Below are positions 23,790-32,735 of a stretch of DNA of 38,153 nt, piece after piece. The position numbers and the translations under genes are program-made. The notes under the pieces were generated by a model. The model worked only from the letters and a program-made list of their open reading frames with translations. It was not told where the DNA came from and made no database searches. Source of the stretch: Clostridiales bacterium (GTDB lineage: Bacteria > Bacillota > Clostridia > UBA1381); assembly GCA_029226065.1 (NCBI GenBank), contig JAQXXM010000039.1, positions 1 through 38,153 on the forward strand, in the 5' to 3' direction. The stretch's first letter is position 1, and every line of letters begins with the position of its first letter.

Positions 23790-26700
23790 ATGATTGAGTT
23801 TAGTACAGTTTTCGGTAGTTCCGGAAACGGCACTGTGGACAAGCTGAGTATAGCAAATTTAGTCGTATCAAAAACACAAAACAGTATACGGCTTGAGCTT
23901 GTAAATGAGCTTAGCGATGTAATAAAAAAACTTGCAACTGAGCATATACAGTCAAAATTAGGGAACGTAGAGGTAGAACTCGTTACGGACACGAGGTATT
24001 TAAAAGAAAAGAATGTCTGCGTGTATAATTTTAACCCCCATACCGACAGTGAGAAAAGACCAAAAGAGAAACCGTCGGTTATCGGAAAAGTTGTATGTGC
24101 TGATATTATGCTTTTAGGCAAGAAAATAAAGGACAGTGAAGTTGTATCTATAGCATCAGTAACAGAGAACTCGGGCAGAGTAACGGTGTCGGGGCGTATT
24201 TTTGATGCGGACGAGCGTGAAATAAAGACAAAAACAGGCAAGGAAATGCACATTGTTACATTCGATATAACCGATGGCAACTCTGCCATTACAGTTAAAG
24301 CGTTCGTTGACAAGGGTGAGAACGACGAGAAGTTCAATACGCTGTTTCCGCCTATTAAAAAGTCACTGAAAAAAGGCGGCTTATACGTAGTATGTCGGGG
24401 AACTGTCAAATATGATGATTATGCAAAAGAGGCGGTGTTGTTTGCAAATGATATTGCTGAAATAGAATCACCGCCCGTAAGAAAGGACAATGCCGAGGTC
24501 AAGCGAGTAGAACTGCATTTGCATACTCAGATGTCGCAAATGGACGCTGTAAGCTCTGCGGAGGACTTGATAGAACGTGCCATATACTGGGGGCATAAGG
24601 CAATAGCCTTGACAGACCATGGTGTTGTACAGGCATATCCTAACGCAATGCACGCATCGGATAATAATGAAAAAATAAAGGTTATTTACGGCGTTGAGGG
24701 CTATCTTGTAGACGATACAAAAAAGATAGTGTACGATATTACCGATGAAACAGTCGACTCACCGTTTGTCGTTTTTGATATAGAGACTACAGGTCTTGAT
24801 AAAAATAAATGTAAAATAATTGAGATAGGTGCTGTTAAAATTTTAAACGGTGAGATAATTGACAGATGGTCAAGCTTCGTAAATCCCAACACGTCAATAC
24901 CGAAAAATATAACAGAACTGACATCTATTACAGAGTCTATGGTAAGAGATGCATTGCCATTTGAAAAGCAGATAGACGATTTTATTGCGTTTTGTAAAGG
25001 CTGTGTAATGGTAGCGCATAACGCAAGTTTTGATATGGGATTTATGAAAAAAGAGTCCGAGGCTTGCGGCAGAAGTTTTGATTTGCCATACCTTGATACG
25101 CTTATTCTTGCAAGGTGTATGTATAAGCATCTGCCTAACCACAAGCTTGACACACTCTGTAAGCATTTAAACGTTATTAATGCACATCATCACAGGGCGG
25201 TAGATGATGCAGAGGCAACAGCACAGGCATTTGTTAAGATGCTTGATGAGCTTAAAGGTAACGGAAAATGCGAGCTTATAACATATAACGACGAATTTGA
25301 TATACGTACCGCCTCGTCAAAAACAAAGGCATTCCATATAATCCTTTTGGCAAAGACAACAGAGGGTGTAAGAAACATATACGAAATGGTGTCACAGTCA
25401 CATCTGAAATATTTTATGCGTACACCGAGAATACCAAAATCACTTCTTGAGGAAAAACGTGAGGGAATAATAGTAGGCTCTGCGTGTGAGGCGGGCGAGC
25501 TTATAAGTGCAATATGCGATGGCGCAGATGATGATACGCTTTGCGATATTGCAAGTTTCTACGATTATCTTGAAATCCAGCCGATAGGCAATAATGCGTA
25601 TATGAAAACAAGCGACAGGCATCCGTTTATAAATACAGACGAGGACTTGATGGATATAAACCGCCGTGTTGTAAAAATAGGCGAGATGCTCAATAAGCCT
25701 GTATGTGCAACGTGTGACGTGCATTTCTTAGATCCCGAGGGTGCAGAGTACAGAAAGATATTAATGCATTATAAAGGCTTTAAAGATGCGGATAATCAGG
25801 CACCGTTGTATTTGAGAACAACAAACGAAATGCTTGATGAATTTAAGTATTTAGGCAAAGAAAAGGCATACGAAGTTGTTGTTACTAACACAAACCTGAT
25901 TGCAGATATGATAGAGGACGTACGTCCTATCCCAAAAAAGAAGTGTCCGCCTGTCGTAGACGGTGCCGAGGAGGGTATAAGAAACGATTCGTTAAGGCGT
26001 GCCGAGGAAATTTACGGCTCACCGCTTCCCGAAAAGGTACAGAAACGTCTTGATAAGGAGCTTAATTCTATTATTACAAACGGTTTTGCCGTTATGTACA
26101 GAATAGCGCAGGAGCTTGTAAGAAAATCACTTCAGGACGGATACCTCGTTGGCTCACGTGGCTCGGTAGGCTCATCTTTTGTAGCGTATCTGTCAGATAT
26201 TACCGAGGTTAATTCGTTGCCGGCACACTATATTTGCCCTAACTGTAAAAATGTAGAATTTCACGAGAGTGATATAGGTATGTCGGGTTGTGATATGCCT
26301 GATAAGGTTTGCCCGAAGTGCGGTACGCAGTTCAGAAAAGAAGGACATGATATACCATTTGAGACATTTTTGGGATTTAAGGGAAATAAGGAGCCTGATA
26401 TTGACCTGAACTTTTCAGGTGAATATCAGCCGATAATTCATAAATATACAGAGACATTTTTTGGCGAGGGATTCGTGTTCCGTGCAGGAACTATCGGAAC
26501 GGTTGCGGAAAAGACAGCATTTGGCTATGTTAAAAAGTATTGTGAGGAAAAGGGCGTTATAATGCGTAACGCACAAATGAAATGGCTTGCAAAAGGCTGT
26601 GAGGGCGTTAAGCGTACATCAGGACAGCACCCGGGCGGAATAATAGTTGTGCCGTATACTAACGATATACATGAATTTTGCCCTGTTCAGCACCCCGCAG

Positions 26701-27833
26701 ACGATACAAACTCATCTATCTTTACAACACATTTTGACTACCACTCCATAGACTCAAACCTGCTCAAACTCGATGAGCTTGGTCACGATGATCCTACGGT
26801 AATCAGAATGTTGGAGGATTTGACAGGTCTTGACGCAAAACAAATACCTCTTGATGATGAGGAAACTTTGAGCCTGTTTACATCAAATAAAGCGTTAAAG
26901 ATATTAGACGGCAAGGATATCGGAACACCGCTTGGAACGTACGGCGTACCTGAGTTCGGCACAAAGTTCGTGAGACAGATGTTGATGGATACAAAGCCTA
27001 AGACATTCTCCGAGCTTGTACGTATATCGGGATTGTCACACGGTACAGATGTGTGGCTTGGCAATGCACAGGACTTAATAAGAGACGGATATTGCGATCT
27101 GTCACATTCAATATGTGCCCGTGACGATATTATGATATATCTTATGGCGGCAGGTGTTGAGGAGGAACATTCCTTTAAGATAATGGAGAGCGTTAGAAAG
27201 GGTAAAGGCTTAAAGCCCGAGGACGAGGCAGCGATGCGTGAAGCGAATGTGCCTGAATGGTATATTGACTCGTGCAAAAAGATAAAGTATATGTTCCCGA
27301 AAGCTCACGCTGTTGCATACGTTATGATGGCGTTCAGAGTTGCGTGGTTTAAGGTGCATCGTCCCGAGGCATACTATGCGGCATATTTTACGGTACGTGC
27401 TGACGACTTTGATACATCACTTATGGCATCGGGCGAGACGGTTGCACGTGAAGCGTTAGCGGACATAAACCAACGTAAAAAGGATGGTACTGCCGCACCA
27501 AAAGATGACGGACTTATCCCAATACTTGAGCTTGCAATTGAGATGTACTGTCGTGGATTTAAGTTCACAAAGGTGGATTTGTATAAATCTGATGCGACAA
27601 AATTTATCATAACCCCCGACGGCTTGTTACCGCCTCTTAATGCACTGCCCGGGCTTGGCGAAAATGCGGCAAAGGCAATAACGGCAGAGCGTGAAAACGG
27701 TGAATTTAAAAATATAGAGGATTTACGTTTGCGTACAGGCTCAACAAAAAGCGTTATAGATATTTTAGAGGACAACGGCTGCTTCGAGGGAATGAGCGAG
27801 AGCAATCAGGTAAGCTTATTTGAATTAGCCTAA
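23790..27833 (+). CDS. polC: DNA polymerase III, alpha subunit, PolC type
   Basis: PolC is the main replicative polymerase of Firmicutes, with built-in 3'-5' proofreading. Domain order over 1347 residues: N-terminal domain and OB fold (to about residue 225, ending in GTVKYDDYAKEAVLFANDIA), PHP domain from VELHLHTQMSQMD (residue 240), exonuclease from FVVFDIETTG (residue 325) with HNASFDMGF and HRAVDDAEAT motifs inserted in the PHP, then the polymerase with GSRGSVGSSF (residue 788) and the aspartates of EPDIDLNFSG (residue 868). A zinc-binding CPNC/CPKC pair is near residues 815-850. It is about 100 residues shorter than Bacillus PolC, mostly at the N-terminus. GAGAGG precedes ATG 23790. Confidence 0.97.
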   Translation: MIEFSTVFGSSGNGTVDKLSIANLVVSKTQNSIRLELVNELSDVIKKLATEHIQSKLGNVEVELVTDTRYLKEKNVCVYNFNPHTDSEKRPKEKPSVIGKVVCADIMLLGKKIKDSEVVSIASVTENSGRVTVSGRIFDADEREIKTKTGKEMHIVTFDITDGNSAITVKAFVDKGENDEKFNTLFPPIKKSLKKGGLYVVCRGTVKYDDYAKEAVLFANDIAEIESPPVRKDNAEVKRVELHLHTQMSQMDAVSSAEDLIERAIYWGHKAIALTDHGVVQAYPNAMHASDNNEKIKVIYGVEGYLVDDTKKIVYDITDETVDSPFVVFDIETTGLDKNKCKIIEIGAVKILNGEIIDRWSSFVNPNTSIPKNITELTSITESMVRDALPFEKQIDDFIAFCKGCVMVAHNASFDMGFMKKESEACGRSFDLPYLDTLILARCMYKHLPNHKLDTLCKHLNVINAHHHRAVDDAEATAQAFVKMLDELKGNGKCELITYNDEFDIRTASSKTKAFHIILLAKTTEGVRNIYEMVSQSHLKYFMRTPRIPKSLLEEKREGIIVGSACEAGELISAICDGADDDTLCDIASFYDYLEIQPIGNNAYMKTSDRHPFINTDEDLMDINRRVVKIGEMLNKPVCATCDVHFLDPEGAEYRKILMHYKGFKDADNQAPLYLRTTNEMLDEFKYLGKEKAYEVVVTNTNLIADMIEDVRPIPKKKCPPVVDGAEEGIRNDSLRRAEEIYGSPLPEKVQKRLDKELNSIITNGFAVMYRIAQELVRKSLQDGYLVGSRGSVGSSFVAYLSDITEVNSLPAHYICPNCKNVEFHESDIGMSGCDMPDKVCPKCGTQFRKEGHDIPFETFLGFKGNKEPDIDLNFSGEYQPIIHKYTETFFGEGFVFRAGTIGTVAEKTAFGYVKKYCEEKGVIMRNAQMKWLAKGCEGVKRTSGQHPGGIIVVPYTNDIHEFCPVQHPADDTNSSIFTTHFDYHSIDSNLLKLDELGHDDPTVIRMLEDLTGLDAKQIPLDDEETLSLFTSNKALKILDGKDIGTPLGTYGVPEFGTKFVRQMLMDTKPKTFSELVRISGLSHGTDVWLGNAQDLIRDGYCDLSHSICARDDIMIYLMAAGVEEEHSFKIMESVRKGKGLKPEDEAAMREANVPEWYIDSCKKIKYMFPKAHAVAYVMMAFRVAWFKVHRPEAYYAAYFTVRADDFDTSLMASGETVAREALADINQRKKDGTAAPKDDGLIPILELAIEMYCRGFKFTKVDLYKSDATKFIITPDGLLPPLNALPGLGENAAKAITAERENGEFKNIEDLRLRTGSTKSVIDILEDNGCFEGMSESNQVSLFELA

Positions 27834-27838
27834 AATGC

Positions 27839-27867
27839 TTGACATATCAGTAATTAAGTGGTAAAAT
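27839..27867 (+). promoter_or_regulatory. Sigma-A promoter for tyrS
   Basis: TTGACA (27839-27844) and TAAAAT (27862-27867) are 17 bp apart. Transcription from near 27874 leaves only about 27 nt before tyrS, so there is no room for the tRNA-sensing T-box leader that often precedes tyrS in Firmicutes. Confidence 0.8.
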
Positions 27868-27900
27868 TAACAATAGTTTATGTGAAAGGATTTACTATAG

Positions 27901-29127
27901 ATGGAATTAAAAGGTAATGTATTTGACGTTCTTAAAGAGCGTGGTCTAATCGCTCAATGTACACACGAAAACGAAATAAGAGAACTCTTAGGTAAGGAGA
28001 AGGTAACATTTTATATCGGATTTGATCCTACTGCAGATTCACTGCACGTAGGTCACTTCCTGCAGATGGTTGTAATGCGCTATATGCAGATGTACGGTCA
28101 TCGCCCAATCGCCTTGGTGGGAGGCGGTACAGGTCACGTAGGTGATCCGTCAGGCAGAACAGATATGCGCCAGATGATGACAGAGGAAATTATTAACCAT
28201 AACTGCGAATGTTTCAAAAAACAGCTTGCAAAGGTAGTCGACTTTTCAGACGATAAGGCTATAATGGTAAACAATGCCGATTGGCTTTTAAAGCTTAATT
28301 ATGTTGACTTTTTACGTGACATTGGTTCATGCTTCTCTGTAAATCAGATGCTTACAGCCGAGTGTTTTAAGCAAAGACTTGAAAAAGGCTTGTCATTTTT
28401 GGAGTTTAACTATATGCTTATGCAGTCATACGACTTTTTAATGCTTAGCCGTAAATATGATTGTAAGCTTGAGCTTGGCGGCGACGATCAGTGGAGTAAT
28501 ATCTTAGGCGGACTTGATTTGTGCCGCAGAAAGGACTCAAAGCAGGTTTACGGTATGACATTTACACTTCTTACAAACAGTGAGGGTAAGAAGATGGGTA
28601 AAACACAGTCAGGTGCCGTATGGCTTGATCCGAAAAAGACAACACCGTATGATTTCTATCAGTATTGGGTAAATGTTGCTGACAGCGACGTTATTAAGTG
28701 CCTGAAGCTTCTTACGTTTGTACCTATGGACGAAATCCGTGAAATGGAGAAATGGGAGGGTGCAGAGCTTAACAAGGCTAAACGTATTCTTGCTTATGAG
28801 GTTACAAAGCTTGTTCACGGCGAGGAGGAGGCAGACAAGGTAAAAGCCGCATCAGAGGCTGTATTTGCAGGTGGCGGCGTGTCGGCTGATATGCCCACAA
28901 CGGTTATTTCAGACGTTGTAGGAATGGGTGTACTTGATGTTCTCGTAACAGCAGGGCTTGTAGCGTCAAAGGGTGAAGCAAGACGAATTGTGAGCCAGAA
29001 CGGACTGTCAATAAACGATGCAAAGTATACTGACGTAAACGGAAAAATCACTGCCGATATGGTAACAGATGATGGTATCATAATTAAAAAGGGTAAAAAG
29101 GTTTTTCATAGAATAGTGATGGAATAA
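27901..29127 (+). CDS. tyrS: Tyrosyl-tRNA synthetase
   Basis: TyrS charges tRNA(Tyr) with tyrosine. The class I HIGH-type motif is LHVGH near residue 48 and the KMSKS-type motif is KMGKT near residue 231. The tyrosine-site segments [12 protein letters not shown] (near residue 176) and [13 protein letters not shown] (near residue 197) are conserved. The C-terminal S4-like RNA-binding domain ([16 protein letters not shown]) ends the 408-residue protein. AAAGGA lies upstream of ATG 27901. It follows polC by 67 bp with its own promoter. Confidence 0.97.
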   Translation: MELKGNVFDVLKERGLIAQCTHENEIRELLGKEKVTFYIGFDPTADSLHVGHFLQMVVMRYMQMYGHRPIALVGGGTGHVGDPSGRTDMRQMMTEEIINHNCECFKKQLAKVVDFSDDKAIMVNNADWLLKLNYVDFLRDIGSCFSVNQMLTAECFKQRLEKGLSFLEFNYMLMQSYDFLMLSRKYDCKLELGGDDQWSNILGGLDLCRRKDSKQVYGMTFTLLTNSEGKKMGKTQSGAVWLDPKKTTPYDFYQYWVNVADSDVIKCLKLLTFVPMDEIREMEKWEGAELNKAKRILAYEVTKLVHGEEEADKVKAASEAVFAGGGVSADMPTTVISDVVGMGVLDVLVTAGLVASKGEARRIVSQNGLSINDAKYTDVNGKITADMVTDDGIIIKKGKKVFHRIVME

Positions 29128-29186
29128 AAATATGCAATGTTATAAAAAGTCACTATCGCAGAAATGAACGTTTTTTAGAACAAGCA

Positions 29187-29213
29187 AAATTGCTAACTCA
29201 AAACGAGCAATTT
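29187..29213. repeat. Inverted repeat downstream of tyrS
   Basis: AAATTGCT (29187-29194) and AGCAATTT (29206-29213) pair exactly over 11 nt, without a T run. It may support 3' end stability; the true terminator follows at 29224. Confidence 0.4.
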
Positions 29214-29223
29214 CATATTAGAT

Positions 29224-29273
29224 AAAAAATGAGGAGTGCAACAAAACTTGTGTTTTGCTACACTCCTTTTTTT
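29224..29273. terminator. Bidirectional terminator between tyrS and the P-type ATPase gene
   Basis: AGGAGTG (29232-29238) pairs with CACTCCT (29261-29267), and CAAAAC (29242-29247) with GTTTTG (29252-29257), separated by a 3-nt internal loop on each side. An A run on the left (29224-29229) and a T run on the right (29267-29273) let it act on both strands, as expected between convergent genes. Confidence 0.9.
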
Positions 29274-29296
29274 GAATTGCAGGGAACAGTGATTGC

Positions 29297-31906
29297 TTAT
29301 TTCTTTATCAAATGATAAATCATTTTTGACAGCTCCATAACTACAAGAGGAACAAGTATCAGTCCCAGTGCAATTAAATATAATTTTGCGGGTAGTATTA
29401 CAAGTCCGAATGCGATACCTATAGGAGTGAACAGCACAAGAAGCATTAATACAACAGATACTAATACTGCGCCATTGAGTGTCTTGTTTGTGAAAAAGCC
29501 TGTCTTAAACAGTGAGTGTGCCGAACGCATATTAAATGCCTGTATAACCTGTGACAGTGCAAGAGTCATAAATGCCATTGTCTGACCGCCCTCAAGTCCT
29601 ACGTATTCATCGCCAATTACAAACGCTATAAGTGAAAGCATTGCAAACATAAAACCCTGAAGAACTACTCTGATACCTAAACCCTGAGCAAATATTCCCT
29701 CATTTTTAGGCTTTGGTTTCTTGTCCATAACATCGCTTTCAACTGCCTCCATACCTAATGCAATGGCAGGCAAGCTGTCAGTAACAAGATTTATCCATAG
29801 TAATTGCATTGATAAAAACAGCGTTTTGTGCCATAAAATCATAGCAAGGAATACAGAGACAACCTCACCGATATTCGTACCGAGCAAAAAGCCTACAACC
29901 TTTTTAATATTAGCATATATTCCGCGTCCCTCACGAACAGCATCAACTATAGTTGCAAAGTTATCGTCGGTGAGAGTCATATCGGCGGCTCCTTTTGCGA
30001 CGTCTGTGCCTGTAATGCCCATTGCACAGCCAATGTCTGCGGCTTTGAGTGCAGGGGCGTCATTTACGCCGTCACCTGTCATTGCCACAACCTGATCCCG
30101 TCTTTGCCATGCCTTGACAATCCTGATTTTGTTTTCGGGTGATACACGTGCATAGACGGAAATTTTTGTTATAACCTCGTCAAATTCTCTGTCGGTCATA
30201 GCATCAAGCTCTGTGCCTGTTATTGCCATATCTCCGTCCTCTAATATTCCAAGCTCACGTGCAATAGCCGAAGCTGTAACAACGTGGTCACCGGTTATCA
30301 TAACAGGTTTAATCCCTGCCTTTTTACAGGTTGCAACGGCAACTTTTGCCTCCTCACGCGGTGGATCTATCATACCGACAAGTCCCATAAAAGTAAGACC
30401 GTTTTCCAATTCGTCAGGAGCGGGTTCTGACGGAATACTGTCAATTTCTTTATACGCAACCGCAAGAACACGCAAAGCGTCACGGCTCATACGTTCCGTT
30501 ATTTCCTTTGCCTTTGCAATGTCCCCCGAAACACATCGTTTTGCCATAACGTCAAATGCACCCTTGACAATTACAATGTTCTTACCATCAATCTTATTAA
30601 CGGTAGTCATAAGCTTTCTGTCCGAGTCAAACGGGATTTCAGCAAGTCTTGGGAATTGTTGCGATAATTGCTCTTTTGTGTAGCCAAGCTTGTGAGAAGC
30701 ATATACTATAGCCGTTTCTGTGGGATCGCCTATATGCTTAACCTCATCGCCATCGAATACAACCGAGCCGTCACAGCATAGTGTCGCATACTTTAACAGC
30801 TTTGTTATGCTGTCTGATACGTTATCGGCAATGTTGCTTTCAGATGAGTCACCGTCAGCGTATGCTTTAACAAGTGTCATACGGTTTTGCGTAAGTGTAC
30901 CTGTTTTGTCCGAGCATATAACCGATGCACTGCCCAATGTCTCAACGGCAGGCAGACGGCGTATAAGTGCATTGCGTTTAACCATTCGCTGTACACCGAT
31001 AGATAAAACAATTGTAACAATAGCAGGCAGTCCTTCGGGTATAGCCGATACGGCAAGCGAAACGGCTATCATAAATATCTCAATCGGCGAAATATTGTTT
31101 ACAAGACCTACAACGAATATTACGGCACATGCTATAATTGCTAAAACACCAAGATATTTTCCAAGCTGTGCAAGCTTTTGCTGTAGCGGTGTCTGGGCGT
31201 TATTCTCGCCCTCAAGCAGATTTGCAATTTTGCCCATTTGTGTATCCATACCCGTTGATGTAACAACGGCTGTTGCTGTGCCGTAGGTTACACTACAGCC
31301 TGAAAATATCATATTTGCACGATCGCCAAGCGGTGCGTTATCGGGAATTGCAGCATCAGCATCTTTTTCGGATGGTACAGATTCGCCCGTAAGTGCCGAC
31401 TCTTCACTCTTTAAGCTAACGCTGTGGAGAAGTCTTGCATCAGCAGGTATAAAATCACCCGCCTCAAGCTTTATAATGTCGCCCGGCACAAGCTCGGACG
31501 CATCAATTACTTCTTCTTTGCCACTGCGTATAACACGTGCATGGGGTGCAGACATACTCTTTAGTGCATCGAGTGCCTTTTCCGCCTTGCTCTCCTGCAT
31601 AACACCCATTATTGCATTAAGCACAACGATAAGAATTATCAGTGCCGGCTCAAAAAACTCTTTCGGGTTTCCCTCAATACACGCAATAACAAACGATACA
31701 ATCGCCGCCGCAATCAGTATCAAAATCATTGCGTCCTTGAACTGCCCCGCAAAACGCTCAAGAGTTGTTTTCTTTTTCTTTTCGGAGAGCTTGTTCGCTC
31801 CGAATTGTTCTTGCAGTGATTTAACTGCTTCAGGGCTTAACCCCTGTGTTTCGTCTGTTGCAAGAGCTTTTAATACCTCTGCCTTTTGTTTAGTGTAATA
31901 TTCCAA
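29297..31906 (-). CDS. Cation-transporting P-type ATPase (P2A, Ca2+/Mn2+ type)
   Basis: An 869-residue membrane pump of the calcium-ATPase (PMCA/SERCA-like) group. The actuator loop has LTGESVPSEKD (near residue 173), the phosphorylated aspartate is D333 in CSDKTGTLTQN, the nucleotide domain has IVKGAFDVM, and the hinge has MTGDGVNDAPALKAADIG. TM4 carries AIPEGLPA and TM6 carries INLVTDSLPA, the classic Ca2+ (site II) ligands. Start is TTG 31906: AGGAGG lies 8 nt upstream and no good ATG exists. An apparent yybP-ykoY riboswitch sits in its leader, so Mn2+ is a likely inducer and the pump may export Mn2+ as well as or instead of Ca2+; that is inference from the leader. Confidence 0.95.
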   Translation of the reverse strand: MEYYTKQKAEVLKALATDETQGLSPEAVKSLQEQFGANKLSEKKKKTTLERFAGQFKDAMILILIAAAIVSFVIACIEGNPKEFFEPALIILIVVLNAIMGVMQESKAEKALDALKSMSAPHARVIRSGKEEVIDASELVPGDIIKLEAGDFIPADARLLHSVSLKSEESALTGESVPSEKDADAAIPDNAPLGDRANMIFSGCSVTYGTATAVVTSTGMDTQMGKIANLLEGENNAQTPLQQKLAQLGKYLGVLAIIACAVIFVVGLVNNISPIEIFMIAVSLAVSAIPEGLPAIVTIVLSIGVQRMVKRNALIRRLPAVETLGSASVICSDKTGTLTQNRMTLVKAYADGDSSESNIADNVSDSITKLLKYATLCCDGSVVFDGDEVKHIGDPTETAIVYASHKLGYTKEQLSQQFPRLAEIPFDSDRKLMTTVNKIDGKNIVIVKGAFDVMAKRCVSGDIAKAKEITERMSRDALRVLAVAYKEIDSIPSEPAPDELENGLTFMGLVGMIDPPREEAKVAVATCKKAGIKPVMITGDHVVTASAIARELGILEDGDMAITGTELDAMTDREFDEVITKISVYARVSPENKIRIVKAWQRRDQVVAMTGDGVNDAPALKAADIGCAMGITGTDVAKGAADMTLTDDNFATIVDAVREGRGIYANIKKVVGFLLGTNIGEVVSVFLAMILWHKTLFLSMQLLWINLVTDSLPAIALGMEAVESDVMDKKPKPKNEGIFAQGLGIRVVLQGFMFAMLSLIAFVIGDEYVGLEGGQTMAFMTLALSQVIQAFNMRSAHSLFKTGFFTNKTLNGAVLVSVVLMLLVLFTPIGIAFGLVILPAKLYLIALGLILVPLVVMELSKMIYHLIKK

Positions 31907-31948
31907 TTACATATCCTCCTTGTAATAATCTTTTTTGTCAGCGATAAG

Positions 31949-31992
31949 AAAAAAAGACGACTCCTATCCGCTAACAGCAGATAAGTCTCGTC
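31949..31992 (-). terminator. Riboswitch-controlled terminator in the ATPase leader
   Basis: On the minus strand, GACGA-G-A-CTTATC-T-GC and GC-G-GATAGG-A-GTCGTC form a long stem around a short loop, ending in a run of seven T. The CTTAT part is the same segment that closes the riboswitch aptamer, so aptamer and terminator exclude each other: ligand binding should allow read-through (an ON switch). Confidence 0.85.
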
Positions 31993-32066
31993 AATTAAGA
32001 TGATGCCAGGACATACGTCCGAGTTTGTTGACTTCATCGCACTTTCGTGCCAACTACTCCCTTATT
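31981..32066 (-). promoter_or_regulatory. yybP-ykoY (Mn2+) riboswitch aptamer
   Basis: Read on the minus strand, the leader begins ATAAGGGAGTAGTTGGC, contains GTCAACAAACTCGG and GTCCTGGCATCATC, and closes with GAGACTTATC, where ATAAG pairs with CTTAT as the basal stem. The GGGAGTAG and GTCAACA-ACTCGG blocks are the conserved parts of the yybP-ykoY class, which binds Mn2+ and usually controls Mn2+ or related cation exporters, including P-type ATPases. The promoter start falls one base before the aptamer. A minor sequence difference from consensus cannot be scored by eye. Confidence 0.85.
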
Positions 32067-32073
32067 TACTGCT

Positions 32074-32102
32074 ATTATAACACAAAAAAATGGTAATTGC
32101 AA
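32074..32102 (-). promoter_or_regulatory. Sigma-A promoter of the riboswitch/ATPase transcript
   Basis: On the minus strand TTGCAA (32102-32097) and TATAAT (32079-32074) are 17 bp apart, giving a start near 32067, exactly at the aptamer. Confidence 0.75.
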
Positions 32103-32186
32103 TAGATATTCCTTATTTTTTTTAGCATAACCGTAAAATTTGGTTTTTATGTTAAAATAATTGTAAATTATTGGATAGTATTTATA

Positions 32187-32215
32187 TTGCATATAAATAT
32201 AGACTGTGATATAAT
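32187..32215 (+). promoter_or_regulatory. Promoter at the head of the RHS cassette array
   Basis: TTGCAT (32187-32192) and TATAAT (32210-32215) are 17 bp apart, with an extended -10 (TGA just before TATAAT). Transcription from about 32222 covers the small membrane protein gene and may run on into RHS module 1. Confidence 0.75.
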
Positions 32216-32252
32216 ACAAGTATCAATATAGTAGCGGCAAGGATAGGGCATT

Positions 32253-32735
32253 ATGAAAAAAATTGTATGTATACAATTGGGTATAATATTAATAGGCATG
32301 ATCGTGTTTTTTATTACAAATCCAAGTGTTTATAATAAAAATTATTGGAAAGACATAGGGTTAGGTGAATCACATCTGTATGCAGATGTGATCCGAGAAT
32401 TTGGTGAGCCAACAGAAATTCTACACATAAGTGATGCTGAGAGCGTTGTTAGGTACGATGGTGTTTCGTTTGTTTGGTATAATGCAGACTTAAATGGCAT
32501 TTTCGTTTGTAGCGAAATCACTTCGAGTAAAATATCATTTGGTAAAAAAAACGTCAGTGTTGGTATGAGTAAACAAGAAATCCAAAGAATTTATAATAGA
32601 GGATTTATAAAGCCAATCAAAGATTTATCAAATAATGAATTAGGGTATATTGATGGGACAGATGACACTTGGGTATATTTTAAGTTTAATGATAAAGATG
32701 TTGTTAACAAAATAGTTTTGGCACATGGAGTATGA
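32253..32735 (+). CDS. Small membrane-anchored protein, probable orphan immunity protein
   Basis: A 160-residue protein with one N-terminal hydrophobic helix (about residues 4-22) and an outward soluble domain. Two stretches, GLGESHLYADVIREFGEP (near residue 36) and VGMSKQEIQRIYNRGF (near residue 104), resemble the paired helical units of BamE/SmpA-like small domains (inference from pattern only). Its TGA overlaps the ATG of RHS module 1 (ATGA). Its position, size and anchor match the other three presumed immunity proteins of the array, but no toxin precedes it; the gene to its left is a housekeeping gene on the other strand. AAGGA lies 9 nt before ATG 32253. Function is not shown. Confidence 0.65.
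   Translation: MKKIVCIQLGIILIGMIVFFITNPSVYNKNYWKDIGLGESHLYADVIREFGEPTEILHISDAESVVRYDGVSFVWYNADLNGIFVCSEITSSKISFGKKNVSVGMSKQEIQRIYNRGFIKPIKDLSNNELGYIDGTDDTWVYFKFNDKDVVNKIVLAHGV

Noticed and set aside
27834-27900. T-box leader for tyrS
   Set aside because: The promoter leaves only about 27 nt of leader, too short for a T-box.
29721-31898. Long plus-strand frames opposite the P-type ATPase gene
   Set aside because: Shadows of a well-supported gene; composition is antisense-like (serine/threonine/isoleucine-rich) and there is no ribosome binding site.
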